Source: Hansfordia pulvinata (lineage: Eukaryota > Ascomycota > Sordariomycetes > Xylariales). From it: a stretch of 64,000 nt of DNA. Shown here in pieces: positions 11,105 through 22,821 of this stretch. Below the pieces are notes generated by a model, which was not told the origin of the DNA, ran no database searches, and saw only the letters and a list, made by a program, of their open reading frames with translations. The position numbers and the translations under genes are program-made. Within the stretch, counting starts at the first letter, position 1; each line of letters starts with the position of its first letter. The stretch spans positions 1,612,001 to 1,676,000 of the forward strand of contig BJKQ01000010.1 of the NCBI GenBank assembly GCA_006538405.1. Reading direction: 5' to 3'.

Positions 11105-13839
11105 GCATCGTCGAAATGCAGAAATGGAACAGGGACGAAGAAAAAGAAACCAATCCACATGATGTTTACCTGCCTGTGTCACCTTTGCCACCCCTAGCCA
11201 CCTGCTGCCTCGTGATCCTCACGAGACTGGCCAGTCAAGGGGTGTTAGGCTACCGTTGCCAACGACATTTCCATCATCAGAACCGCTGTGAATGTGAATA
11301 GCTTCGGGACACGGATGCGAAAGAACCGAAAACCTTTGATGTCACCAGCCTGCTGATGAAACGTCTCGTGCCGTCGCAAGGGGGCGGGTGGGGGACGCCA
11401 TCGATGCTGTGTGGATGTGAAGGGCGCAGGCTCTGAGTCAACCTCGTGATATGCGCGGCGAGCGTGGGCCGACGAAGATCATAAACGAGACCGTGGCGTC
11501 TTGCCGGCATCTCATCAATACGGGAGTAGGCGATGTGAGGCGAGGCTCAGTGTGTGAGGCGAGGCTCGGTGTTTCGGATAGCCCAGGGTCCTGTCAGTGC
11601 GCCTCGTGACGACGGCGATCAGTCTCATTGGCGCCTAAGACACTGAGCATGTCGGGTAAGTATCAGACTGCCTGTCAATACGAACATGGGCGCTAGCAGG
11701 GCGCTGAAGGGTCGCGTTCTTGGGGCAAGTTGTGGCTTTCAGTGACTGGCAGCTATGACCTCATTGACAGGCGCGATGCTGAGACACTCGCCTGAGCTTT
11801 GGTTCCAGCCAGCAAGCCTTGACCGCCAGCAAGAAGGAAGGGATGGCTTAGCCGGAGCGGTAGCGTGGCAGGCAGCAGATCTCGAGGAGAAGAGAGGGTC
11901 GACGTTCTCACCATGGAGCTGACGGCGCTGCCTAGTTGGTTGGAACAAAGAAATAGAGAGGGAGGAGAAGCACAGGGAGTCGAGGTGCTTCGCCGCCGGC
12001 GGACGAGCGGGCGGCGAACGGCCCTCCGCGCTTTGGGTTCTCGTCTCCAGCGCGACCTTGGATGGTGGGGGGCTAGCTTCGCAGAGTGATGGAAAGGCTC
12101 ACTGGCCTTGCTCGGGCTACGAGGTTTGGCCGGAGACGGGCCTTTACGAGCAAGATGGCACGGATGGGTCGGGGGTGGCCGCTGCAGAGAAGAAACACGC
12201 GCGATCAGACGCATCGCACGAATCCCCGCAACCGTCAACTCCCGGCTTTCCTATCGCGTCTCGAGGCACTCGTAGCAGTCGGGTGTCGCCCGGGGTTTCC
12301 GTAATTGCGCTGCGCTGGTTCGATTCGACCTCTTGTCCGTGCTGCCAAGCCTGAATCCCAGCCAGCCGTGCCAGCCGACTTGAGTGGGAGTATTCGTCCG
12401 CGAACTCACACGAATACTCCCTACCGTCAAATGCTTTCACATTTGACGGAGTACTCGTGCCGTACTGGCCGCATTGTCTCGTATCTCCATACGGTTCATC
12501 AGCGGTGAGGGCGCGCTCGCGGAGATTCCCTCTACTCCGTAGCTGCGAGGCAAATGGCCCTGGCAACGCAGACGCCTCAAGCCCGAAGTCGATTAGGCCA
12601 TTCGGTAGTCTAGAGCACGGCGGGGGCGGCGGCGCGCAGCAGAAGAAATCACAGAGAAGAACCAAGGACAGCAAGCCGTACGCACAGAGAGACAGTGTTG
12701 GCCATTGACTCTGGTGAAATTCATCAGGCGGCATCATCACAGCGGGTGGGTCTCTGCTGGTCCGTCTCCGTATCGTGGTAGGTGCGCGTACTCGTGTTGT
12801 GTTGAATTCGCCGTGGAAGCCACTACGGAAAGTTGATCTGGGACTGATGATAGTACGAGCACGAGCAAAGTGCTCGTATGCGACCAGTGTCTTCGACCGG
12901 CGTGACCCCGTCAAGATCAAGATCGAAGCTAGTGCAGATTCCGATGTAGCTAGCCGGGTTCCTTTGGTCTTCTTCTTCTTTGACCTTCTTTTCTTTTGTG
13001 CTGGCCTGTTCCGAGTACGTACTCGTGCGCCTGTTCGGACCGTCCTCTGCCCTCGGGGGACATCAGAGGAGAAAAAGTGCACTTGCTGGCGTCTAGCAGA
13101 TGCCGATCCCGCCCCGTTCCTGGCAGGTGGAGAAGACTGAAACTTTACGCCAATGACATCCTATCAGACAGCCCTGGAGGTGCCAGTATGCACACAATGC
13201 AATGCGAGTGCTGAAGCCGCTCGATGAACCGCCCCCTGTGTTCGTGGCGCGCACACCAGTCACCCAGTCACGCCAGTATCTCGCATGTGCGCAAGCGGCG
13301 CGCCCGCCGCGAGTGCATGGTGACGGCGCGGCGGTCGCCCTGTTGAGAAGGTCGGGAACGATGAGTGGGGGGCCTTGCTTTTGGGCCGTCTCGCGAGATA
13401 GGGACGAATAGTCGAAACAAACGCATGCACAGGCAGATTCTCGTGTGGTCGTCTTGCGAGCCAACACGGCCCAACCAGCCCAGCCCCGGCCTTGCATCAA
13501 ACAGCCAGTGGGTGGCGGCCACAGGGCAGGCGATTGCCGTAAGTCATGACATAGGTTAGCATGATCAGGCTGGAGTCGCACCGCACCGCAGGAGTGACGA
13601 TGGCGCCGACAACTGACAGGCCGCCTGCACGACTTCGCGAAACAGGATTTGCGGCCAGCGCGCGGCCGGGATATCCATGGAAGGGGGGAGGTTGGAGTTT
13701 CCTGTCGCTAGAGAGGTTTGACGTTTCCGGGGGCAAGGAGCCAGTCAGGCAGCCGGGCCAACGGGCGATGCGGCGGTGCGGCGGTGCGGCGGTGCGGGTG
13801 TGACGATTCGACGAGAAGGGGGGGCTGGAGCGACACGTA

Positions 13840-13860
13840 GGGGGGGGGGGGGGGGGGGGG
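13840..13860 (+). repeat. Poly-G tract of 21 bases
   Basis: An uninterrupted run of G on the + strand (C on the other). Such tracts can form G-quadruplexes and are also hard to sequence, so the stated length should be treated as approximate. Confidence 0.85.
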
Positions 13861-15154
13861 TTGATGTTGTCGATTGGCCCGGGCAGGTTGACAGATGATG
13901 CAAACACAAATGGGACAGCCGAGCTGCAGGGGCAACGCTCAGCCATCTGGTTTCTGTGGCAGCAGGCCGTGATTGGGCCACGGCGGCGTTGGGCGGCTCG
14001 GTACCTGCAGCGAGTGAGTGCGCCGGGGGGGATGAGGGCTGCCTTGATAGGCACGTCGACGCGGCACTTGGGCGAGCGACGTGCGAGTAGCAGGGGTGGG
14101 GGTGGATAAGAGGGAGGGCGGGCGAGAGGGAGGCTCCGGAGGGGCCATGGGGGCCATGGGAGCCCCTGGCAACACACCTCACTCTGCATTTGCAAGGGTG
14201 CGGTTGGCTTATGTAGGTTGACAGATTGACCGGCTACCTGCTTCAGATGTGCCTCCCGGCAGCTGGGATGTAGCTCGCTCGCTTCGGGCCTCTTCTCAAA
14301 TGCAGAGACGGGCACCCAGTAGGTACATTGTGATGGAATCGATGTACGTGACCGTTCTATGTAGTCCCTGCCTCAGAGCGAACACGGCCAATGGACCGCT
14401 CCCATGAATGGGTGGCGGCTGCGGTTTTGTGCAGGACCTCAGGTACTCGTATTGGATGAGGTAGGTACCTGCCCCGTGATATGAGATGGGAAGGTGCCTA
14501 GGTACCGCCATCACGGCCGTGCAGCTGGAGATGCCCACCCGGCAGGGGCCCGCAGGCACATGTAGGGTCCTCTCCTCTTGGCGTGTGCCAGGCCGCGCCG
14601 GGCTGAGCCAACGAGCGCTGGGCCTTAGGTTGGTTAGTGCCTACGAGTACCACCTACGAGTAGTCCGTGCCACTTCCACCCGTCCGCACAACCTCACGCC
14701 TTTGTCCCGTCCGCTTGCACAGGCCCCCTGCTCCAGTACGACTGCACAATCATGACATGCCATGCCATCATGGATCCCCAGCACGGCCCTAGCTCCCTAG
14801 GTCCTCCCTGCGTTGATCTGCCTCTCGGTACATGCTCGCAGGGGCCCGAATCTCGCGCTCGCCCCGTCCTCGCCGCGCGCTAGGGAGATTCTCGTGTCTC
14901 ACTGCCGCCCAGATGTGCCATGGTCTCCCGATCCAGCTCATGATCGACACGCGTGGTTGGATATTGGGCCCTGATGAGCGCTGTCCAGCGTCACGGCTGA
15001 TTGGATGCTCCCGTCTCTAATTACACAGGCCGTCTACGAGCCCGGTACCGTGCCACCCGCAGCCGCGGCCACCATGCTCGAGATGAGCCAGCCAGCCCTT
15101 GGACGACGAGTACCTACCCGCCTGCCCGGGTCGGTCGTCGCACTCGCCAACACG

Positions 15155-15161
15155 TATTTAT
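15155..15161 (+). promoter_or_regulatory. Possible TATA element of the secreted repeat protein gene
   Basis: TATTTAT about 250 bases before the start codon, followed by a pyrimidine-rich stretch and then a CA-rich leader (15230-15410). This order is typical of highly expressed fungal promoters. The assignment is inference. Confidence 0.4.
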
Positions 15162-15410
15162 GAGTCGTCTCCTGCTGTTCGCCCCTCTGTTCTCTCGGTC
15201 TTCCGGTCTTTCATCTGCAACCCAACAAAGCCATCAAAACACACATACACAACAAGAAACACGCGTCTACTACTAGTAATCCCCGCCGCCCCTCGATTCG
15301 CCACTTCCACAACAACATCCACTCGACAACCACTCGACTCCGAGCAACAGCAACTCAGCATCATACCCATCGGTCTCTTCTTGCTCGGATAGTGCCACTC
15401 AACCGTCACA

Positions 15411-16026
15411 ATGAAGTTCAGCACCGTCTTCGTTACCATGGCTACTGCCATGACCTCGGTCACTGCCCTTCCAGTGATCGACTTTTTCGGTACGTTGCCT
15501 CTCACCCAAATTCAGTTCGATATCAACTGCTAACATTTCTGCAGCCGTCCACGACCTGTCTCCCCGCCACGGTGCTGTTGCCCCTGCGGCTCCCGCCCCC
15601 CAGGTCGAGGCCCGCGCTACCAACGTCACTGCCCGCGGCCTGAACAGCACGACGCTCAATGCTCGGGCCGTCAACGCCACCAAGCTGACCCACCTGGAGA
15701 CGCGCTCGCTGAACTTCACAAACCTGGCGGCTCGCTCTCTGAACCTGACGAACCTGGAGACGCGCTCGCTCAACCTGACCAACGTGGAGGCTCGTTCGCT
15801 CAACCTGACCAACGTGGAGGCTCGCTCGCTCAACCTGACCAACCTCGAGACTCGCTCCGTCAACGTGCCTAACCTGCGCGTCCGGGCCTCGCACGCGCTG
15901 AACAGCACTTCGATCGCGGCCCGCTCTTCCAACTCGACCGGCGTCGAGGCCCGGGAGGCGCAGCCCCCCATGCCCGTGCGCATGGCTGCCACGAGCCTGG
16001 ACATGAAGCTGACGGGCGGCAACTAA
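15411..16026 (+). CDS. Small secreted repeat glycoprotein (10-residue tandem repeat, N-glycosylation sites)
   Basis: Secreted protein of 186 residues, family unknown. Exons are 15411-15489 and 15545-16026 (55-base intron). Residues 1-19 form a signal peptide (MKFSTVFVTMATAMTSVTA). The core, about residues 77-140, is a near-perfect ten-residue tandem repeat of the form LETRSLNLTN / VEARSLNLTN: an Arg recurs at 80, 90, 100, 110, 120, 130 and 140, and a Leu or Val sits at every fifth position from 77 to 137. Looser copies extend upstream. Ten N-X-T sequons are present (N53, 60, 70, 83, 93, 103, 113, 123, 146, 156), so heavy N-glycosylation is expected. There is no Cys after the signal and no Lys-Arg site between repeats. 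Period-5 hydrophobics suggest a solenoid fold, which is inference. Likely cell-wall, surface or effector-like protein. Confidence 0.85.
15640..15880 (+). repeat. 30-base coding tandem repeat of the secreted protein
   Basis: The ten-residue protein repeat is encoded by a 30-base unit. Copies at about 15691-15850 are almost identical at the DNA level (CTCGCTCAACCTGACCAACG core), so copy number may vary by slippage or recombination. Confidence 0.8.
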
Positions 16027-18414
16027 AATGTTCGAAGTCTGCACAAGGCGTTTTTGCTTGTCCACTTGGGCAATTTCTCGGGGTAAAAGTAATGACATTT
16101 TGGGGGCATCGTTTTCATGCTCGTCACGATATCTCTGATACGACAGCGTTCATTCATTCAACCATATACCACAGCAGAGAGGGGGAGAATGGGATATCAC
16201 TAGAGGCATAGATACGAGCCCTGAGTTGGCACCAGAAGGCCGTGCTCGCGGAAAGGAAAACACCGCGCGGCCAATAGATAGCGAAGCTTGGGATTCTTCG
16301 GTTCGGAATACATAGGACAGTTTGCTGGCGTTCATGCTCGCCCTGGATGGCTCAGCACCGTTAAAAGATTATAATGCAATTTTCCCAAACACTTCAATGG
16401 CACTGTTTTATTTTGTTGATGGGTGTCTACTCCAGCCAATGCATGTCAACTTGGGAGTTTGTTTGCCGACACTGATCGCACACCTGCGTTTGTTGAGGGT
16501 ATGGGGGTACCACAGGAGCAGACAGGGTGGGCCTTTCCTGCGGCTCCGGCCAGGTGACGAAGGTGAGAAAGAAATGACAGCGGCAGGCGGAGGCGAGCGC
16601 TGGGAGCCGGTCAGTCCTGCTTGCGCAGAATACGGAGTTTCTGGACAGCGCGGAGACCTAAGGCAGCGAGGCTAGGCAACGCTAAGGGCTCCGGCGCAGA
16701 AAAAAAAAAAGTGAAAAGGTGAAAAGTGATGATGTGCCGGAGAGTATAGAGAGCAAGGAGACCAATGCGGTCAAAGGATCAAGAAGCGCGGTGGGGCGGG
16801 TTAGCTAATCACAGGCCCCCCCCCTGAGGCACGATCGATGAGAGAGTTGAGGTGCATCGGCCGCTAACTTAGAGGCTGACACGGCTGGCTGGGCCCTGGC
16901 AGAAGAACCTTTTGCCGTGGGTTCCGCGTCTTGGCGGCTCGGCGTGCCTGGAGCCCCTGGGAAAGGCGCCCTGGTCTAGCCGCTCTGGGGCCTAGTCTAT
17001 GCCGCCGACCGCCGCGCTATGATGAGTTGAAGCCCGAGGGCATTGTGTTGTGTCCCTAGTAGAGCTGCTAGCTACCTGGGTGTGCGAGCAAGTACCGCAA
17101 GTACAGGTACTGCCATCGCGGCCCTGCATCGCATGGTACGGCAGCTACGGAACGCGGCTCTGGCGTATGGAGACTTGACGTGCCTGGTGTTGAATACTCG
17201 TACCCGCCTACCTGCGCGTCCGAATCCATTGGGTCCAACTCCCGCGCAACTATCGAAAATCGCGTCAGCCAGCCCATAAAACGCGAGAGCGAAAGAACCT
17301 AGGGGGAAAGAAAACAATGGACAAGATGAGCCAAAGACCACGAGGACTTGTGAAGTAAGGTAGGTACTACCTTACGTACCGTACTGACCTAGGTGCCTAC
17401 CACCTCCCTACTCGCAAGTATCGTACAGAGCAGGTAGGCTTCATGCGACCACCCACCACTGGACGACAGTAATACGAGTACCTCTCATAGGCAAGCTTCT
17501 GAGAGACTGATGATAACCGACTTTGTGGAAAGGTGCCATGGCCCGGATGCAAACAGGAAGGTGTACGAGTACTTGGACGGAGCCCATGTGCCCGCCCTCG
17601 TCGCCCCGCCTCTGCAGGAGTGCCGTCAAGTTGTGCGCAGAAATCCGCACCTTGAGCAAGGTCTGTCTGATGCAAGTTGATCCATCCCATCACAAGCCCA
17701 CCCACCGGCCCGAAGCACGGGTGACATCACGAGTACTCGTATTTGTGCGCGCACTAGAGAGAGAGTGTGTGTGTGTGTGATGAGAGGTGTCGGCACACAA
17801 GCGCATCTTCTTTCTGCCCACGTCGCTTGCTCGCTCTGCTTGGTGGATAGATACCTCTTCCTGGTCCTGAGCTAGACCCAAGGACGGCTACTCCATGGCC
17901 GACCCGCCCGCCTGTTCGATTCGCCTGGTGCGAGTAGAACACTGTCTCACGCAAATGAGAACCAGTTCAGGTACGGGTACTCGTACACTTTGTATGCCAT
18001 CCGAGTCCATGAGTGAACCCCTTGTGCAAGACAGACTGCCTACGAGCAATCATACTCGTGTGTGTCGCCAGAATGGAGCCCGTCGCAGCGGGCCTGGGCC
18101 CCGTGTGGCTTGCGCTACCGAGACCTACTTGATAGTGTCTGTTGGCGAAATTGCCTCTGGGGGGGTTGAATCCAAAAGACCTCACCATTTTTCAATGTCC
18201 GTATCTTGGCTGGGTTTGTCCCTTCTTTGCGCTGTACTCGTACGAGTGTAGCGGCAACACCGGCCCGCGGCTGACAACTTATACCAACCATCACCGAGAT
18301 AGATTGGGGATAGCCGCCTACAAATTAACCCAACGAATATGCCGGCTCCTTACAAACGAGGGACACAGAGATTCGCGACATGCTCCTCGTCCTTCGAGCC
18401 AGGAAATCGGATAC

Positions 18415-18452
18415 TGTTGCTGCTGCTGCTGCTGCTGTTGCTGCTGTTGCTG
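18415..18452 (+). repeat. CTG/TTG trinucleotide repeat
   Basis: About twelve triplets of CTG with TTG interruptions. It lies in no supported gene. Confidence 0.8.
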
Positions 18453-20802
18453 AGGGGGTCGTCACTCGTCAGCGGGACCGCATTTCTCTAGCCTGCCGCT
18501 ATCGTGTCGACAGCTCACCGTGACATATATCTGACGATCGCCGCAGCTCCAAGACATGCATCATGTCCCGCGTCCGCGTTGGAGCCAGGATCGTGGCCTT
18601 TCTTTCCATTCGCCGACTCGTACTCGGTTCGTGTGCACTCGTACGTGCTTCTTTAGCATGACCGAGGTCCAATGGAGCAGCTACATCAGCATAGACGGAC
18701 CCATTGGACCTGGTAAAGAAGTACATCATGAGGGACGGCCGCACAAACCTCTGGTGTTTCTGCAACGCAAACTGATGAGAAGCTGCTCGGCACAGCTCGG
18801 CACGCACTCTCCGCGGCTGAGATGAGCAGAAGTCCATTTTCAGTCTAGCAATGACATGAAGCCCGGCAGCTAGGCCAATCCCGCTCAGACTTGTTGTTAT
18901 GTACGGGCACTCATCTGATAGACCCACGCGTACTCGTACATTGTCGACAAGGCAGCTGTCGGTGACGGAGGCAGGCAGACCAACGACGTCGTCCGGCCAA
19001 GTCAAAGACGAGACGGATGAGGCCTAGTTGCGCCGCGCCGTCGTGCCGTGCGCGGCTGAACATCTGCCGACTTGTGGGCTCGCGCGCTCGTTCATAGCTA
19101 TACCCGTACGAGTATCGTGACGCCGCATCATCAACAAGCTGCATCCGCGGCAGAAGATGGACGGTCCTTTCGTGGGGCCTCGCAACCTGCTTCTGCTGCT
19201 GGCCCGAGGTCGGTCGGTCACCAACTACTCACACTCGTACTGCACGAGAACTGATGACGAGGACGAGTCTCCCCGTCCATCGGTCTCGGCTCGGGCTCGC
19301 CGGAGGACGGACACACGGCGCTACGGGCAGTACACATTGGTCAGCAGTGCGCCTGGCGAGAGCGAGACGAGATGCGGTGGCTCCGCGATATGCCAACCTC
19401 GCCTACCTGAGATGCCTCATGCTCACCCTCCCACCCCCTTCTCCTTGTTCGATTCGGCCTCCCCACCCAGCACAGAATGAGGAGAAGGAGAAGAGGACCA
19501 AGCTTGTTCAGCAATGTGAAGCCTTGCGGCCTTTTGATCGTTCACTTATGAGGTTTCGAGCGAGCGCTTGAACCCCCTCCACTACCAAAATTCCGCTGCT
19601 CTCCAGCAGCTGCAGCCCCGGGACGCACGCAGGTCGCAGCGCCAGCACGCACCGAGTGAGGTTCATGCACGCCTCTTCCTCCACGCTTGACTCGACGCTT
19701 AAGAGCAGCGCCGACAGCCGGCGCCTTGGCTCGCAGGACCGCGAGACACGAGTTCTGTCTGCACCTGGAGGCTCGGCGCGGCGCGGAAACGGCCTACCGG
19801 ACCCTTCACCCAGGCATGGGTATCACACGGAGCTTGGCTGTGTGTGAGCGATGCGCGGCAGCAAGGTCGCCACAGACTTGGAGACTTCCGGCCAGAACCA
19901 ACCCTTTGTGTCGCTGCAAGCTCGTCTCCATCGCCCCCCTTAAACGACAGGCCCAGTCAACCTGCTCGAGCCATCCGTGGGAAGCGAGGCCGGAGGCTCC
20001 GTGGGAATCGGCCGAAGGGCTCAGGGTCCCAAAAGAAGCACTCAGTATGGCTGCCCCAGGCCTCGATGTCTGCTGCGACGAGGTAAGCGATTCGGCAAAG
20101 ATGTTTGCGAACGTGGGCAGGGAGGCGTCATGTCGCCGTCAGGACTGACACTGTCTCGACGGACGACTGGGGCCATCAGGTTTTCTTGCGTCCCCATCGG
20201 TCCCAGATGCTGAGAACCCAGAGCCACGAGAACACGTCCTCGCTCGTTTCTCCAACTCTCCCAGGCAGACGCTTCCTCCCCTCCTCTGCTCACAGAAAAC
20301 CTCCCGAGCAGCGTTGCCGCGGCCAGAGAGCCAGCAGCACGACCGACGCCTCCAGCAGCTGACAGTAACCCCTTCCGTTGTCGTTCTCTCCAACGTCCAC
20401 CACAATGCGAAGGCACTGCGCTGGCCTCTGGCTTCGGCGGTTAGGTACAGGAGATATGCCATGCCGAAGGAGAAGCAAATGGCCGGGGGGTTCTTCTCTC
20501 GAATAACTCCATCTCATGAACACTTTACTCGTAAGTACCCAATGAAGCCACACACGCGCCATGGAGAGACCTGCCTGCCGAAGCCGAACGACAAGTACAG
20601 GGATCAAGAAAGCTCTCGCCCGCCTCTCGCAAACCCAAAAGAAAGAAAACGCCCATGAACGAGGAATCGGCCGTGCCGTGCCGCCTCAGCACAGCACGGC
20701 ACGTCCCGTCACGTCCCGCCCGAGGACAGCCAATCCCGTCGACGACTCAGTCCTGCACACGGACGCAGAAAAGAAACGCAGAAAAAGGGGGTGGAGGGAG
20801 GA

Positions 20803-20824
20803 GGGGGGGGGGGGGGGGGGGGGG
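20803..20824 (+). repeat. Poly-G tract of about 22 bases
   Basis: Second long uninterrupted G run in the window, flanked by purine-rich sequence. Same caution about true length as the tract at 13840. Confidence 0.85.
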
Positions 20825-22251
20825 TAGGCCAGCACAATGATCGGCCAGAGGCGCACCGCGCAAAGGGCCAGCTTTCGTGATGCTCTCGCTCTCGTCTGCA
20901 TCATCCCCGTCGCGCCGCCGCGCCGCTTCTCGCAATCGCCGCAAGCAGCGCAGGCCTTTGCCCGCGAGTCGATTTGGCAGCACCCGCGGCCGTCCCGTTG
21001 GGTTGGCTGCGTCCAGAAACGGCGGAAAGGATCATCCTCCGCGCGGGCCGAGCCTCTCTCCCAGGTGGGTGTGGCGGGAATCCATCCCGTCCTCGGCCCC
21101 GAAGTGCCCTCGGGGAACCCCGCCAGGCGCCGCCCTGTCTTTCTTCCTTCGCGGCTGGAGGCACAAGCAGCCCCGCGAACGGGCTCAACAAGCCGAATCT
21201 GGCCCCCGACCAGAATGTGTGCCTCGGAGGACCGACTGTCGACAACTACGATACGAACGCGTCCGGGGTCAGATGTCGCCCACGGTCGGCTTTTGGCCGG
21301 CGGGCAATGGGTACGTTGGGAATGGCGGAAGTGCTTGCAGGTTGAGTGCAGTGGCTGGAGGAGGAGGCGCGTGGGCTCCCCGAATGGCGCTGCGACCAAG
21401 CGCGCCGCGTCAGCTCGCCCCGCCACATCCCAACGACAGCAACAAAGACGGCGTGCGGCGCATGAAAGATGGCTGAGTACTGTTACATCCAGATCAATCA
21501 AGCCAAAGCTGAACGAGGCAAGGCGAGACCAGACACCATGACAGGGGTTGCGGTCGGGACGGCATCAACGCGCTTCAAAGGAGGGTGGCACAGAGGTTCA
21601 AGGTGGGTAATGAACCGATTTCATACGTTGTGGATATATATACGTGTTGATATATGCGTGAGGGCTATACACAAAAGAGGCGGCACATCTCTGCGGCTCC
21701 TGAAAGACCATCTAGCAGAACGCCTGATCCCTGCCCAACCTGAACTCTTGTCTCACTTCCCAACGGCGCTGTCGCCGCAGCGCCGTGCGATGTGGCGGCC
21801 TCGCCGACGTGAAGATGTGATAGGCGACCGCCACACCGGGTTGCACTGTTTCCAGAAGATGACAAAGAATGGTGAGACGGGAAGATATGCTCTGGACGTG
21901 GTATGGTGTTAACAAGAAAAGAAAAAGAAAGAAGACGTGTCGTGGAATAAAGCGAAGAGACCCGACCCGGACTCCAATCATGGTGTCAAAACATGTTGGA
22001 GAGAGCGAGTAAATACAAATGGATGTAATAAAAAAAATAGTGTGATTGTCGTGAGAGCTCTTTGCGATTCGAGCAATGAAATTCGTAAAAGCGTCGTGTC
22101 GATTCGATTCGATTCGAGTCGGCCGGAGGAATGATATGTCTCGGATATTTCCGAGCAGTAATTCTCAAGGCTGACCCCTTTTGGTTTTTTTCTTCTTCGC
22201 TGGTGCGACCCCCCGCAAGAGACGCGGAGGGCAGCTTCGCACGCATCAAGT

Positions 22252-22821
22252 TCATCGACCTCCCCGCCGCGCCTGCTGAACATCAATCATGCCGGGTGTC
22301 CACTCGGGCGCGTCCTTGGAGGACGGGGATGAGCCGCCGAAGCCAGGCATAGACGCGAAGCGGCTCAGGCGCTTCTGGCGGCGCGAGGTCGCGGGCATGA
22401 CTGTCGGGACAGGGACGGGCTCGGGCCTCCTGCTGCTGTGGTGGCCGTAGTAGTGGTCCTCTTCCTCGTCCTCCTGTTCCTCCTGAATGTTGGCCGGGCG
22501 AGCCGGCGGGTCGTCGAAGACGCTGGACATGCGCCGGGCGCCGCTGGCACTGCTGCTGCTGCTGCTGCTGATGGCGCTGGTTGGGCTGGTCGGGCTGGTT
22601 GGGCTAATTGGGGAGGGGGCGGCGGCAATGCTGTTGCTACTGCTGTCGCTGCCGCTGGCAGTCGAGCCGCCGGTGGTGTGCGGGGTCTGGTAGACGTACT
22701 CGCCGTCAACGTAGACGGCCGTGCTGATGAAAGTGGAGCGGCGGTGGCGGTTGCGGGTGTAGCGCTGCTCGAGGCGGAACAGCTCGATCTTCGCGTGCAG
22801 CTTGTCGATGAGGCTGGGCAT
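22252..22821 (-). CDS. Hypothetical Ser/Pro-rich fungal protein, 189 aa
   Basis: Single-exon gene with ATG at 22821. The first ~45 residues are the structured part: a basic helix (MPSLIDKLHAKIELFRLEQ), an Arg-rich stretch (RYTRNRHRRSTF) and the motif YVDGEYVYQTP. I believe this N-terminal arrangement recurs in short filamentous-fungal proteins of unknown function, but could not search. The middle (about 50-95) is low-complexity Ser/Thr/Pro with PTSPTSPTS repeats, then an acidic patch (EEQEDEEEDHYYGHH), and the end carries FASMPGFGGSS and APEWTPGMIDV, which look like short docking motifs. No signal peptide, no membrane segment. An upstream in-frame Met (22848) would add nine residues; I prefer 22821 because the conserved-looking helix begins there. 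Confidence 0.75.
   Translation of the reverse strand: MPSLIDKLHAKIELFRLEQRYTRNRHRRSTFISTAVYVDGEYVYQTPHTTGGSTASGSDSSSNSIAAAPSPISPTSPTSPTSAISSSSSSSASGARRMSSVFDDPPARPANIQEEQEDEEEDHYYGHHSSRRPEPVPVPTVMPATSRRQKRLSRFASMPGFGGSSPSSKDAPEWTPGMIDVQQARRGGR

Larger units (their letters stand above)
11105..15410. other. Gene-free region, 4.3 kb, with poly-G tract
   Basis: No gene supported on either strand. Long open frames (for example minus 12144-13082 and 13497-14315) are Arg/Pro/Ser-rich and look like GC-driven chance frames. It contains the 21-base poly-G at 13840-13860, three exact copies of the TACTCGTA/TACGAGTA motif (14444, 14642, 14655), and the promoter and CA-rich leader of the secreted repeat protein. 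Confidence 0.5.
16027..22251. other. Gene-free region, 6.2 kb
   Basis: No gene supported. The largest open frames (minus 20686-21501, plus 20837-21541) overlap each other and are composed mostly of Arg, Pro, Ala and Ser, as expected by chance at this GC content. The region holds nine exact TACTCGTA/TACGAGTA copies, a CTG repeat near 18420, a poly-G at 20803-20824 and a GATTC repeat near 22098-22116. Confidence 0.5.

Noticed and set aside
12144..13082. 312-codon open frame on the minus strand
   Set aside because: Composition is Arg/Ser/Pro-heavy without domain, conserved-looking core or splice context; TATA, leader and codon bias are missing. Read as a chance frame in GC-rich DNA.
15411..16026. 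Repeat protein as a fungal RiPP (dikaritin-type) precursor
   Set aside because: Repeats are separated by single Arg, not Lys-Arg Kex2 sites, carry glycosylation sequons in place of aromatic core peptides, and no UstYa-type or peptidase gene is nearby.
20686..21541. Overlapping long frames on both strands (271 and 234 codons)
   Set aside because: They overlap in opposite directions over the same bases and one runs through the poly-G tract as poly-Pro; neither looks like a protein.
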